The position numbers were made by a program, and so were the translations under genes. A model generated the notes under the pieces. That model worked only from the letters and a program-made list of their open reading frames with translations, did no database searches and was not told where the DNA came from. 64,000 nucleotides of DNA, from positions 579,708 to 643,707 of the forward strand of contig KE159600.1 of NCBI GenBank assembly GCA_000403275.2, read 5' to 3'. This document shows, one piece after another, positions 51,068-60,342 of this stretch. Each line of letters opens with the position of its first letter. Within the stretch, counting starts at the first letter, position 1. This DNA comes from Lachnospiraceae bacterium 28-4 (GTDB lineage: Bacteria; Bacillota; Clostridia; Lachnospirales; Lachnospiraceae).

Positions 51068-51697
51068 TTATTGATTTAAAATCGTTTTTTCTATAATATC
51101 CACCGCTCTTTCGTTCTCCTGTTGGCATAAAGCAATGACTTCCTCGTCTCCTTTTTCTATCGCCGCTTCCGTATCCGCCCCCAGCTGTACAAAACAGATA
51201 TAAGGCTCGATTACCTCTATCCGGGACGCCTGTACCTTTCCAAGCTCTTGCGGCCTCTCTCTATATTTTACCAGCAAAGAATCTCTATATGCATTCAACA
51301 TCTTTTCTATTTCCGGCAAATATTCCGCTTTTGCCTTCAAAATAATCATGATATCGATATCCGTTTCTATATTCATTTTTTCTGCCAGAAAATCATCATA
51401 CATTTCCTCGGTAATTCCCGTTTCTGTCCTCAGTTCCGCTACCGTAAGCTGCTTATCCGGCCAATAATTTTCTCCAAGAATATTCACTACCTCATTTTTA
51501 ATCTTACTCATGGGAATATATATACTAACGCTTTCTTCCCCCGGATTGCTGCCTTCGTTATTCCGCCTCACATTTTCCACACTGTTTGTATTAGAATCAG
51601 ACACCAGCTCTTCGCCGCATCCCGTCATAACCGGCGCCGCCAAAACCCATATGCTCAATACCATTACCAATGTCATAGCTAATGTACGTATTTTCAT
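51068..51697 (-). CDS. DUF4358-like lipoprotein
   Basis: 209 residues from MKIRTLAMTLVMVLSIWVLA, a lipoprotein signal ending in VMTGC, with GGAGG upstream. The mature part includes MSKIKNEVVNILGENYWPDK, TGITEEMYDDFLAEKM and a C-terminal helical end, consistent with the DUF4358 family of Clostridial surface lipoproteins, unknown function. Confidence 0.75.
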   Translation of the reverse strand: MKIRTLAMTLVMVLSIWVLAAPVMTGCGEELVSDSNTNSVENVRRNNEGSNPGEESVSIYIPMSKIKNEVVNILGENYWPDKQLTVAELRTETGITEEMYDDFLAEKMNIETDIDIMIILKAKAEYLPEIEKMLNAYRDSLLVKYRERPQELGKVQASRIEVIEPYICFVQLGADTEAAIEKGDEEVIALCQQENERAVDIIEKTILNQ

Positions 51698-51847
51698 AAT
51701 AATCCTCCATACTACCAACAGCCCGCTAATTCTGCCCCTGATTAATACTTACTTTTTATCTCTTTTCATTATTTCCCAATCTATAAAATTTATTCCAAAT
51801 AGCTATGAAAGAGAAAGTTTGCCTTGGAAATCGGTTATTCTGAAAAA

Positions 51848-51887
51848 TAAAAAAAGACTACCCCGATTCCATATGAAAATTGGGGCA
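51848..51887 (-). terminator. Terminator of the hicAB operon
   Basis: Minus strand CTGCCCCAATT pairs with AATCGGGGTAG, then TCTTTTTTT. Lies 12 bp after the hicB stop. Confidence 0.8.
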
Positions 51888-51898
51888 GCCGATAGGTG

Positions 51899-52324
51899 TT
51901 AAGTCTGTATTTTGGAGAGAAGTGCCTCTTGTAATACTTTTGAAAAGTTGATGCTTTTTTCTTCGCAAAGGGTATTCAGCCACATGGGGATGCTCAAAGT
52001 CTTTTTCACTGCCTTATCGCTATGTTGCCTTGCGTATTCGGTCATATCCACCAGCACCATATTGACAAAAGCATTATCAGCAGAGAATTCCATTTCAAGA
52101 TCTTTCAGAATGGCAGCGGGATTGATTTTGCCTAATGCACTAGGAGCAGGGAAGGGTTCGCCGTCACGCAGGGCGGTAAAGAGATACTGTCCGCAAACAT
52201 CAACCGCCATGCGCATAGCATCTGCTATATTATCTCCAAAGGTTGCGAGATTCCCCAAATCAGGAAAAATAACGGATATTTTACCTTCTTCCTCATAGAA
52301 AATAGCCGGGTACACATAATTCAT
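51899..52324 (-). CDS. hicB: HicB antitoxin
   Basis: 141 residues. N-terminal partial RNase H-like fold: YVYPAIFYEEEGKISVIFPD, FGDNIADAMRMAVDVC. C-terminal part (LSIPMWLNTLCEEKSINFSK) is a helix-rich DNA-binding end. Neutralises HicA and represses the operon in characterised pairs. Lies 43 bp after hicA. Confidence 0.92.
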   Translation of the reverse strand: MNYVYPAIFYEEEGKISVIFPDLGNLATFGDNIADAMRMAVDVCGQYLFTALRDGEPFPAPSALGKINPAAILKDLEMEFSADNAFVNMVLVDMTEYARQHSDKAVKKTLSIPMWLNTLCEEKSINFSKVLQEALLSKIQT

Positions 52325-52367
52325 AAATCAATACTCCTTTTCACAATTTATTTCGAAGGGCAGGGGC

Positions 52368-52550
52368 TTATTTCAGCCCCGCCTGGTTTCGTATGGATTT
52401 AACAACACTTTTTGGGATGTCGCCGGGATGATTCGGGACGCTTACTTTTCCAGGCTTTATTGGATGTTTATATTGATAATGTGAGCCACTTATGTCTGAC
52501 ACGTACCATCCATCATCCTTTAGCATCCGGTCGGCTTCTCGGAACTTCAT
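52368..52550 (-). CDS. hicA: HicA mRNA interferase toxin
   Basis: 60 residues from MKFREADRMLKDDGWYVSD, with the active-site GSHYQYKHP and a basic dsRNA-binding-like end (VSVPNHPGDIPKSVVKSIRN). GGAGG precedes the ATG. Cleaves mRNA without ribosomes when not bound by HicB. Length and catalytic His fit a functional toxin. Confidence 0.92.
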   Translation of the reverse strand: MKFREADRMLKDDGWYVSDISGSHYQYKHPIKPGKVSVPNHPGDIPKSVVKSIRNQAGLK

Positions 52551-52694
52551 GTATGTTTCCTCCTTACAACTACATATTAACACGTATTTTACGTATAATC
52601 AAGATTTTTTTCCAGGGAACTGTTGAAAGATTCAGCCAAAACTTTCCATTTCTTAATTATTTAAATAACTGTTATGAATATGTTTTAACTATGG

Positions 52695-52780
52695 TATAAT
52701 AAGGAAGCGCACTGATGTGCGCGCAGGTCAGCAGCCTCGCGGCTGGTGACAAAGCATAATAAGGAAGCGCACTGATGTGC
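52695..52780 (+). repeat. Direct repeats with hairpins; possible small RNA
   Basis: ATAATAAGGAAGCGCACTGA plus TGTGC occurs at 52696-52720 and again 60 bp later (52756-52780). Each copy can form GCAC/GTGC around TGAT; the first extends to GCGCAC/GTGCGC. Between the copies GTCAGCAGCC pairs with GGCTGGTGAC around TCGC. A TATAAT (52695-52700) lies within the first copy, so a transcript could begin here. Confidence 0.6.
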
Positions 52781-52820
52781 ATATTAAGATAGGATATTTG
52801 TGAGAGCGATAAACTTGCTG

Positions 52821-52973
52821 AATATTCTGGCAATATGTTTTCTGAAAAGCTTTTTATGCCGCGGAATGGAAACCATAAAAACAGGAGGGTCTCTGCCCGA
52901 GTGTTTTTGCTTTCCTGGGTTCCATGAAGCGTCCGGCATAACTGCTTTTCAGAAAACATATTGCCAGAATATT
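52821..52973. repeat. 153-nt giant inverted repeat (30-bp perfect outer arms)
   Basis: AATATTCTGGCAATATGTTT begins a 30-bp arm (52821-52850) that is exactly inverted at 52944-52973. Inside, TTATGCCG/CGGCATAA (52854-52861, 52934-52941), TGGAAACC/GGGTTCCA with one mismatch and GGG/CCC around the tip continue the stem. No ORF. It lies 65 bp before the MBOAT gene. Could be a MITE, a regulatory RNA or an RNase III substrate. Confidence 0.8.
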
Positions 52974-53038
52974 CCCACAACCCCCTATCCCCTCACACCA
53001 CCCTATCCCCCACTACTACGAAAGGTACCACATAACCA

Positions 53039-54535
53039 ATGCTTTTTAACTCCTATATATTCATTTTCATCTTTCTTCCCGCCGTCCTCCTCGGATGGTA
53101 CGGACTGAATAAACTGCAAAAATATGAACTGGCAAAGGTTTTTTTGACCGGCATGTCCCTATGGTTCTACGGTTATTTTAATACTTATTACCTTTTCATC
53201 ATTATTGCCAGCATTCTTATTAATTATCTGATCAGCTACTTACTGACTTTTTGTAAAACCAGGCGCGCAAACCACTTCGGACTGTTCGCCGGCGTTGCCG
53301 CCAATCTGGCGATTCTTTTTTATTTTAAATACTATGACTTCTTCATTGAGAATATCAATTACGTTTTCCGGGCGGATTTTAATTTAAAGCATATTCTTCT
53401 GCCTCTGGGGATCAGTTTTTTTACTTTCCAGCAGCTATCCTTTATCATTGACCGGTGTACCGGAAAAACGGAGCATTATTCTTTTATCAATTACGCTGCT
53501 TTTGTCACCTTTTTTCCCCAGCTGATCGCCGGACCTATCGTTTTGTATAAGGAAATCATTCCCCAGTTCGATGACCTTTCCAGGAGAAATTTTGATATTG
53601 GCAGTTTTGCCAGAGGTATTTCTCTTTTTGTTATAGGGTTAAGTAAAAAGGTGCTTTTAGCCGACGTGCTTGCCCTCGTTACAAATTTCGGCTTTGAACA
53701 GACTTATTTTTTGGATTCGCCCTCCACTCTGCTCGTAATCCTGTCCTATACCTTTCAGATTTATTTTGATTTCAGCGGTTATAGTGATATGGCGATTGGA
53801 CTGGGATATATGTTTAATGTGCAGCTTCCGGTAAACTTTAATTCTCCTTATAAAGCATGTTCCGTAAAAGAATTGTGGCAGCGCTGGCATATGACCCTTT
53901 CCCGTTTTTTTGTCACCTATGTTTATATTCCGCTGGGAGGCAGCAAAAAAGGAAAGGCACGGACGATTTTAAATACAATGGTCATTTTTTCCTTAAGCGG
54001 CCTTTGGCATGGCGCTAACTGGACTTATGTAGCATGGGGCGTTATGCAGGGACTTTTGGTTGTTTGGGACAATCTGGGTATCATAGGGGTCAGGGGAAGT
54101 CAGGAAAAAAATCCTTCCCGTTTTTATATTCCAAGATGGCTGGGATGGCTTTTTACCTTTTCCTTTTTCAATTTATCCCTGTTTTTCTTCCGCAGCGAAA
54201 GTATGGCCCATGCTTTCCAAATGTTTAAAAACCTCTTTTCCTTCCGAAATACGGGATACATTCACAAGCTGGTTATAAATATGGATATTCCTGAATTTTA
54301 TATTTTTAAACAGGCCGTTACCATGTTCGCTCCGGAAATGCTTCCTGTTGCTTATATTATACTATTCCTGCTGATTCTGATCGCCAGTGCATTCATCCTG
54401 ACAAGAAAAAATGCGTTGCAGATCGTAGAAACGGCAGATTACGGTTCCGGATTCTGCTGGTTCATCGTTATCCTCTTTATCTGGTCGCTTATTTCCTTTT
54501 CACAAGTCAGTACATTTATTTATTTTAATTTTTAA
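53039..54535 (+). CDS. MBOAT O-acyltransferase (AlgI/DltB/PatA type)
   Basis: 498 residues, about ten membrane segments. Family marks: LPLGISFFTFQQLSFIIDRC, FVTFFPQLIAGPIVLYKEI, SGYSDMAIGLGYMF, RWHMTLSRFFVTYVYIPLGG and GLWHGANWTYVAWG with the active-site His. Transfers acyl groups across the membrane onto exported polysaccharide or wall polymer. Pairs with the next gene. Confidence 0.93.
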   Translation: MLFNSYIFIFIFLPAVLLGWYGLNKLQKYELAKVFLTGMSLWFYGYFNTYYLFIIIASILINYLISYLLTFCKTRRANHFGLFAGVAANLAILFYFKYYDFFIENINYVFRADFNLKHILLPLGISFFTFQQLSFIIDRCTGKTEHYSFINYAAFVTFFPQLIAGPIVLYKEIIPQFDDLSRRNFDIGSFARGISLFVIGLSKKVLLADVLALVTNFGFEQTYFLDSPSTLLVILSYTFQIYFDFSGYSDMAIGLGYMFNVQLPVNFNSPYKACSVKELWQRWHMTLSRFFVTYVYIPLGGSKKGKARTILNTMVIFSLSGLWHGANWTYVAWGVMQGLLVVWDNLGIIGVRGSQEKNPSRFYIPRWLGWLFTFSFFNLSLFFFRSESMAHAFQMFKNLFSFRNTGYIHKLVINMDIPEFYIFKQAVTMFAPEMLPVAYIILFLLILIASAFILTRKNALQIVETADYGSGFCWFIVILFIWSLISFSQVSTFIYFNF

Positions 54536-54573
54536 TCAAACGGAATTATCTTCACGAAAGGACAGACTATTTC

Positions 54574-55668
54574 ATGTTAAAAACATCGGAACTTCAAGAG
54601 CATACGGCACGGAAATTTGTAAAATGTTTTTTCCGGCGCATCCTTTTTCTTATGGTGATTATAGGCGCTGTCGTTGTTCTTATCGACCCGTTTTTTCACT
54701 ACCATAAACCATGGTTTGGATTGAAAGCGGTTCTCACTGATAAAGAATATCAATGCATCGGTTCTTTACGGACTTTCGAATACGACAGCCTGATCGTGGG
54801 CTCCTCCGTAGCGGAAAATTATAATAACGGCTGGTTTAACGATGGTTTTGATTGCACCGCCATCAAAGCAGTCCGTTCCTACGGCGCTACTGCGGATCTT
54901 TGTTATCTTCTGGACGCCGCCTATGAAAAACACGATTTAAAATATGTATTTTACAGCATGGACACTTCCTCCCTGGCAGCATCCCCTGTCCCCACTTACG
55001 AACTGACGGGATGCCCCATGTATCTGTATAACAAAAATTATTTTGACGATGTGGAATACCTTTATAACAAAGGCGTTCTTTTTGAGAAAATACCTTATAT
55101 GATCGCCAATACTTTTTTGGGGGATTATGATGCCAACGATTCCTATAACTGGGCGCAATGGAAAGAATTTAACCAGGATATGGCGCTTGGCCTTTATATC
55201 CGCACGCCGGAAATCGCTCCTATGAAAGAAAAAGATTATTACCGCGATACCTTGGACGCCAATATTAATTTAATCAGAAAGCAGGTGGAAGATCATCCGG
55301 AAACGAAGTTTAAGATTTTCTTCCCGGCTTATTCCATGCTCTTCTGGGACAATCTTTACCGCAGCGGAGATTTGGAAGCCTATCTTTATAATATGGAACA
55401 GACCGCTGCCGTCTTGCTGACATACGATAATGTGGAACTATTTTATTTCCAGGATGAACGGGAAATCGTTACTAACCTGGATAATTATATGGATACCCTG
55501 CATTTCTCGCCGGAGATCAATCAGTATATGGCGGAAGCTATCATTCATGGAAACAACCGGCTTACAGAGGATAATTACAGGCAGAAATTTTCCCTTATGA
55601 AAGATTTCGCTTATGAAATCGTCCATGAACTTATACTTCCTTATGAAGATTCCATTAGGGTAGGGTAA
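54574..55668 (+). CDS. Membrane-anchored SGNH-like partner of the MBOAT acyltransferase
   Basis: 364 residues. One N-terminal transmembrane helix (RRILFLMVIIGAVVVLIDPF) then an outer domain with LIVGSSVAENYNNGW (Ser block of SGNH hydrolases) and YMDTLHFSPEINQYMAEA (Asp-x-x-His block). This matches the secreted acyl-transfer partners (AlgJ/AlgX or DltD-like) that finish acylation outside. Start 38 bp after the MBOAT stop. Confidence 0.8.
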   Translation: MLKTSELQEHTARKFVKCFFRRILFLMVIIGAVVVLIDPFFHYHKPWFGLKAVLTDKEYQCIGSLRTFEYDSLIVGSSVAENYNNGWFNDGFDCTAIKAVRSYGATADLCYLLDAAYEKHDLKYVFYSMDTSSLAASPVPTYELTGCPMYLYNKNYFDDVEYLYNKGVLFEKIPYMIANTFLGDYDANDSYNWAQWKEFNQDMALGLYIRTPEIAPMKEKDYYRDTLDANINLIRKQVEDHPETKFKIFFPAYSMLFWDNLYRSGDLEAYLYNMEQTAAVLLTYDNVELFYFQDEREIVTNLDNYMDTLHFSPEINQYMAEAIIHGNNRLTEDNYRQKFSLMKDFAYEIVHELILPYEDSIRVG

Positions 55669-55751
55669 TAATCTCCTATTGGGAATTCACTGCGTTTGAA
55701 ATATCCGCAAATACGGTTTTTCCTTTTTGTGGAAAAGAGTACCGATTAGAG

Positions 55752-56543
55752 TCAATCCTGCCTCTTTCCGAAAGCAGCCCGGAAGTCAGAAGGTGTCATT
55801 CCCGTTTCCTTTTTAAATACTTTGCTGAAATACAACTGATCCGCATACCCGGTGATTTCCGCAATTTCCCTTACCGTCAGGAACATATTTTCCAAAAGCA
55901 GAGCCTTCGCCCTTTCAATTCGCAGCCTGTTCAAATAATCGGAAGGCGACATTCCCTGCTCCTGGCGAAATAATGTACTGAGATAAGAGGGAACCAAACC
56001 AAACTTTTTTGACAACTCTTTTGTTGTAATCTTTTCCCCATAATGGCCCTCCAGATATTGCCTTACGGACTCCGCTAGCTGCTCTTTCCCGCTGCCGTCT
56101 TCTTTTTTTTCTCCTCCCCCAACGCCGACAGCAGAAAAAATCTTCTGGTAATGTTGTTCCTTTTCCCTTTCAACTAATAAAACTTTCAACTTTGCCAGCA
56201 GTTCCTTCATATTATCAATCGAAACCGGTTTCAACAGGTATTCCGATGCATGGTATTTTAATGCTTTCCGCGCATAATCAAAAATCTCATATCCGGATAT
56301 GACAACTGTAATTATATTCGGATAGTCACGGTCGATCCGGCGCAATACTTCAATACCATCCATCCCCGGCATACGAATATCCGTCAGAACCACATCAAAG
56401 CTTTCTTCCTCCAACCGCTCCAACGCGGCTTCTCCGTCATATACACAGGCACATACCTCAAACTCCGGCCCGAACCGTTCCATCATTTTCCGTATGCTGT
56501 CGCCAATAAAAGGCTCATCTTCCGCAATCAGCACTTTATACAT
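55752..56543 (-). CDS. Response regulator, REC plus AraC-type HTH
   Basis: 263 residues. Receiver: IAEDEPFIGD, phospho-acceptor D55 in LTDIRMPGMDG, K105 in LLKPVS. AraC HTH at the end: SKKFGLVPSYLSTLFRQEQG and VREIAEITGYADQLYFSKVF. Last gene of the operon, overlapping the kinase by 8 bp. Likely activates the transport and hydrolase genes upstream of it. Confidence 0.93.
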   Translation of the reverse strand: MYKVLIAEDEPFIGDSIRKMMERFGPEFEVCACVYDGEAALERLEEESFDVVLTDIRMPGMDGIEVLRRIDRDYPNIITVVISGYEIFDYARKALKYHASEYLLKPVSIDNMKELLAKLKVLLVEREKEQHYQKIFSAVGVGGGEKKEDGSGKEQLAESVRQYLEGHYGEKITTKELSKKFGLVPSYLSTLFRQEQGMSPSDYLNRLRIERAKALLLENMFLTVREIAEITGYADQLYFSKVFKKETGMTPSDFRAAFGKRQD

Positions 56544-58320
56544 TCATTTCACCGCCTATTTCAACTGTGCAGTATTCCCCATCCTCCCCTTTATCATGTA
56601 TTTTAAAAAACGCTTTTTTTCCATATGCTATTTTTAACCGTATAATAACATTAATAAGACCATATCCGCCGATTCCCAGACTGCCGATATCATCGCTCAA
56701 ATTATCCTGCCAATTTTCCAGTTTTTCGTCCAGCTTTTCCATGGCTTCTCTTCCGAATCCTCTTCCGTTATCGCTGACCTTGACGAACCAATGATTTTCT
56801 GCTTCCTTAATTTCAATAACAATCTTCCACTCCGTTTTTATTTCCCGCAAGCCATGTTGGAAACAGTTCTCTACAATAGGCTGAAGAATCAGTTTTGGCA
56901 CCCTTATTTTTTCCGCTCCCTCTTCCGCCCTGATTTCATATCTTATCCTCTCCTTAAACCTGCATTTCATAAGTTCCAGATAATTCCTTGTATGGTTTAT
57001 TTCTTCCTCCATACTTACTTTATTCATATTAAAGGCACCCGCATAACGCAGCATACTGGAAAGATGTTGGCAAATATCCATAATCTCATCCGCTCCATAT
57101 TCAAATCCAATCGCATTGATCACAGACAGGATATTATATAAAAAATGAGGATTCATCTGCGCCTGAACGGCCAGCATCCGAGTTTTCGCCTCCTGTAGTT
57201 TTACATAATCCAATTCATCTTTCGATAATTGAAGATTTTTATATAAAGATTCAAAAGCGGTATCAATGACACGGATCTCATCCCTTTCCTCGGCCTCCTC
57301 CGCCAGCATTTTCTCTGTCTGTGCTCTGTCCGCATGCCTGATTCTTTCCTGAAGCTTCTTCAGCGGCTTCGTCAACCTGTCCGCGATCAGTCCGGTAAAT
57401 ACCAGCATCACAAGCAGCAGGACTATGGCAATAAGCAAAGCTACCCCCACTACGGGAAAAACCGCCTTCCGCAATACATTTACCGGCTTCACTACAGCAA
57501 AATACCAATCCGTATTTTCGCTTTTTTCATAACAAAAGTAGCTCTTTTCTCCGTTTAAACTGATTTTAACAATTCCCTTTTCCCCTTCTATGCAGGAAAT
57601 CAACTGCCCAACATCCGTACCGGCTCTTGTATCATTGCTATAGATCAATTCTCCTTCCCCTGTAAAAAGATATTGCTTCTGTTCCTGCCCGCCAAAAAAT
57701 AATTCCTCCAATTTCCGTACCGGATATTGAATCTCCACAAGTCCATAAGAAGCATAGGAATTGATATCCACGATTTCCCTGATTACAGAAATCATTTTTT
57801 CTTTATCTGCCCAAAAATCGTCATGCGGGGGCAGCTTTTCGCTGCTGTTGCGCTTTGGAACGACGGAATCATACCATTCCGTATAATCCGGCATTTTCAT
57901 ACGCGCTCCGATCGCCTTTTGGTCATCCGGTATTCCAATACTGATATAAGAACCAAAACGATTAAAAATACTTACTCGCAGAGATCCCAGGTTTACCGCA
58001 CTTATGGATATCAGCGTATTGGATGCCATATTTCCCATGTCGCTGTAACTGTTCGGAATCCCCTCTTTCGATAAGTTCTGCATATATTCCTGAATAAAAG
58101 GATTTGAGACCACCTCAATCGTGAGCCGGTCCATCTCCTTTATCCTGTTATCCAGTTGTCCTGTCATTTCTTTTACTGACAATTCCATGTTCTGCAGTAT
58201 TTCCGTCTGGAGCCGCTTTACAATATACGCGTAAACGGCTCCAAATCCCAATAAAATCACCAGAAAAACTATGGCGGAATAATACAGAAACAATTTTTGC
58301 CTGAATTTCAGTTTTTTCAT
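56536..58320 (-). CDS. YesM-type sensor histidine kinase
   Basis: 594 residues. Transmembrane helices near residues 12-33 and 285-310 enclose an extracellular sensing domain of about 250 residues; then HAMP, a short linker, the phosphoacceptor segment QAQMNPHFLYNILSVINAIG and a GHKL ATPase (VSDNGRGFGREAM, GIGGYGLINVIIRL). Paired with the response regulator; presumably senses a sugar handled by the locus. Confidence 0.93.
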   Translation of the reverse strand: MKKLKFRQKLFLYYSAIVFLVILLGFGAVYAYIVKRLQTEILQNMELSVKEMTGQLDNRIKEMDRLTIEVVSNPFIQEYMQNLSKEGIPNSYSDMGNMASNTLISISAVNLGSLRVSIFNRFGSYISIGIPDDQKAIGARMKMPDYTEWYDSVVPKRNSSEKLPPHDDFWADKEKMISVIREIVDINSYASYGLVEIQYPVRKLEELFFGGQEQKQYLFTGEGELIYSNDTRAGTDVGQLISCIEGEKGIVKISLNGEKSYFCYEKSENTDWYFAVVKPVNVLRKAVFPVVGVALLIAIVLLLVMLVFTGLIADRLTKPLKKLQERIRHADRAQTEKMLAEEAEERDEIRVIDTAFESLYKNLQLSKDELDYVKLQEAKTRMLAVQAQMNPHFLYNILSVINAIGFEYGADEIMDICQHLSSMLRYAGAFNMNKVSMEEEINHTRNYLELMKCRFKERIRYEIRAEEGAEKIRVPKLILQPIVENCFQHGLREIKTEWKIVIEIKEAENHWFVKVSDNGRGFGREAMEKLDEKLENWQDNLSDDIGSLGIGGYGLINVIIRLKIAYGKKAFFKIHDKGEDGEYCTVEIGGEMNV

Positions 58321-58323
58321 TCC

Positions 58324-60342
58324 CTACCTATAAGAAAGTGCTATCATCCGATGCCCTTCCACCTTCGCTACCTTGATATGAACATATCCATCCTCCAGCC
58401 GCATGTCTACAGGTTCTCCTTCCGGCACGAACATAGCTCCCTCCGGCTTCTTTTCTGTTTTTATCCATACCTCCACATGATATAATGGTATGATCTCTTC
58501 CACCGTATCCACATATTCGCTTCTATGCTGCGGAATGTAATGCAGCAAATGAAGGATCAGCCTTTTTTCCTCCTTTTGCTCCAACAGTTCCACTTCCAAC
58601 GAAGAAGGGCCGTTATGTTTCACGATGGGATTTGGCAGAAGCATATTCATTATATTACAGAACAGCTTCCTGCACCACCCCGGACGATATAAATGATAAA
58701 TAGTAAATATGGGATGTGCAAAGTAAAAAGAATTTTCTCCTTCCACGATTCCCGGATAAACCTCTTCCCCGGAAGACGGCGCGTGCATATGCGAAGAAAA
58801 ATGTTCATAAGTCCGGTTAAACACCGGCCTTTTCACCATACAGCATACTTTTCCCCGATCCGTTGCCTCCACTTCACTTCCTCTCACATACATTACATGC
58901 TCCACACAAGGCAGCCCTTCTCCGGCCTCCCCCTTTGGAACGATAAAATCCGGTTCATAAGGAGCCTCCCCTTTATAAGAGATCCCCCAACGAGGCAATG
59001 CAAATTCCCTGATTCCTTCCTTCTCTTTGATAAGCCCTGCTTTATGGGACAAAAATATTTTTCCCCCGCCGTCCATAAATCTATCCAGCTTTTCTTTCAG
59101 TTTTTTATCCACCGGAATCAGATCGGGCAAAATCAAAAGCCTGTATTTCCCAAAATCCATCTTGGAATCTACAAATTCAAATTGGTAGCCGCCCTCCTGA
59201 AGCAGCCGGCAAGCCCCTTGAGAAGCTCCCGGAAGATTCCCCGCTCCGGCTCCGGTAAATTCCTCCGGTACCAACACCGCTATCTCGGAAACCGGCAGCG
59301 CGCCGACACACCATGGCTCCTTCTCTTCCACTCTGCGATATATATCTCCAATCAGATCATAGACCGGTTTCGACAGGATTCCCGACGGTTCCAGCTGATC
59401 GCCGATATTGCACCCCCCGCCCAAGGCCAGCATACGAAAACATTCGTATTCCAGCGACACCGGATCTCTGAAGGAATGGAAATCTCCCCACGAGGTATGG
59501 AATTTTCCGGTCAATCCCACTGTTGGAAGTCCCCAATTACGTATATACCTCTGGGAATGGGGAAAGTCCAGATAATCCCAGGGGCCTCCCGGCAGAGATT
59601 CCATAGCGACATAGGTATAACCATCCTTTACCGGGCGATCCGGCTTTCCTACATGCCCTTTATTATAAAAAATATCATAATTCGGATGCAGTTCTCTGAT
59701 AAAGCCTGACATATCCCGTACAAAATCCTGATATGTCAGTTCCGCAAACTCTTCCCTGTCTTTCTTGCTGCGCGGCTCCAGTCCAGCCGCCCTCATCTTT
59801 TCCATACACGTCTCACAGCAGCATTCCACCACGAAAGATGCATCAAACCATATCCCGTCCGCCGGAATCGCTTCCATCAGCTCCCGGAGATGCTCCTTCA
59901 GAAAATCCCTGTAACCGGTGTTTACACAAAGATTCTTATAAAATCCCGCTTCAAAAAATGCCTTATGCTCATAATCGCTAAGAGCTCCATTTTCATCAAT
60001 GCATATCCATTCTCTATGATGTTTTACCGTATAAACATCCCAGCGCACACTGGTGTACAGATTCACTTTAATTCCCCTCTCCCTGCAGCATTTTGTCTGT
60101 TCCTCCAGCAAATTCGCTACTTTTAAATGAGGATGCATTCTCTCAGGAAAATGCTCCGACTGGTAATACATCATACCATGATGGCAGCGCGCAAATAAAT
60201 TGATAGAATTTACATGGGCATTTTCAAGAGTATCCGCAAATTTTTCCCCGGAAAAATCTCCTGCAATATTTTTGATCTCTTCGCTGTTATGAAAATCCAA
60301 ATGGATCTGCCTCATTGGGAATTTATTTTTATGATCCCTCAT
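58324..60342 (-). CDS. GHL6/GH42-type glycoside hydrolase-like protein
   Basis: 672 residues, cytosolic. A TIM-barrel-like N-terminal half: VNSINLFARCHHGMMYYQS, LYTSVRWDVYTVKHHREWI, IPADGIWFDASFVVECCCET. Then a trimerisation-type Rossmann domain (YRLLILPDLIPVDKKLKEKL, FMDGGGKIFLSH) and a C-terminal beta domain. This plan fits GHL6 plus the GH42 middle domain; some such proteins are alpha-L-fucosidases (GH151), a tentative link. Catalytic residues were not pinned. Overlaps the GH32 end by 14 bp. Confidence 0.75.
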   Translation of the reverse strand: MRDHKNKFPMRQIHLDFHNSEEIKNIAGDFSGEKFADTLENAHVNSINLFARCHHGMMYYQSEHFPERMHPHLKVANLLEEQTKCCRERGIKVNLYTSVRWDVYTVKHHREWICIDENGALSDYEHKAFFEAGFYKNLCVNTGYRDFLKEHLRELMEAIPADGIWFDASFVVECCCETCMEKMRAAGLEPRSKKDREEFAELTYQDFVRDMSGFIRELHPNYDIFYNKGHVGKPDRPVKDGYTYVAMESLPGGPWDYLDFPHSQRYIRNWGLPTVGLTGKFHTSWGDFHSFRDPVSLEYECFRMLALGGGCNIGDQLEPSGILSKPVYDLIGDIYRRVEEKEPWCVGALPVSEIAVLVPEEFTGAGAGNLPGASQGACRLLQEGGYQFEFVDSKMDFGKYRLLILPDLIPVDKKLKEKLDRFMDGGGKIFLSHKAGLIKEKEGIREFALPRWGISYKGEAPYEPDFIVPKGEAGEGLPCVEHVMYVRGSEVEATDRGKVCCMVKRPVFNRTYEHFSSHMHAPSSGEEVYPGIVEGENSFYFAHPIFTIYHLYRPGWCRKLFCNIMNMLLPNPIVKHNGPSSLEVELLEQKEEKRLILHLLHYIPQHRSEYVDTVEEIIPLYHVEVWIKTEKKPEGAMFVPEGEPVDMRLEDGYVHIKVAKVEGHRMIALSYR

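Noticed and set aside
52821-52973. Retron msr-msd or phage-defence RNA
   Set aside because: No reverse transcriptase gene lies in the window and the a1/a2 layout is absent; kept only as an unexplained hairpin.
58693-59709. 338-codon plus-strand open frame
   Set aside because: Antisense to the glycoside hydrolase-like gene; composition rich in His/Arg/Ser as expected for a shadow frame.
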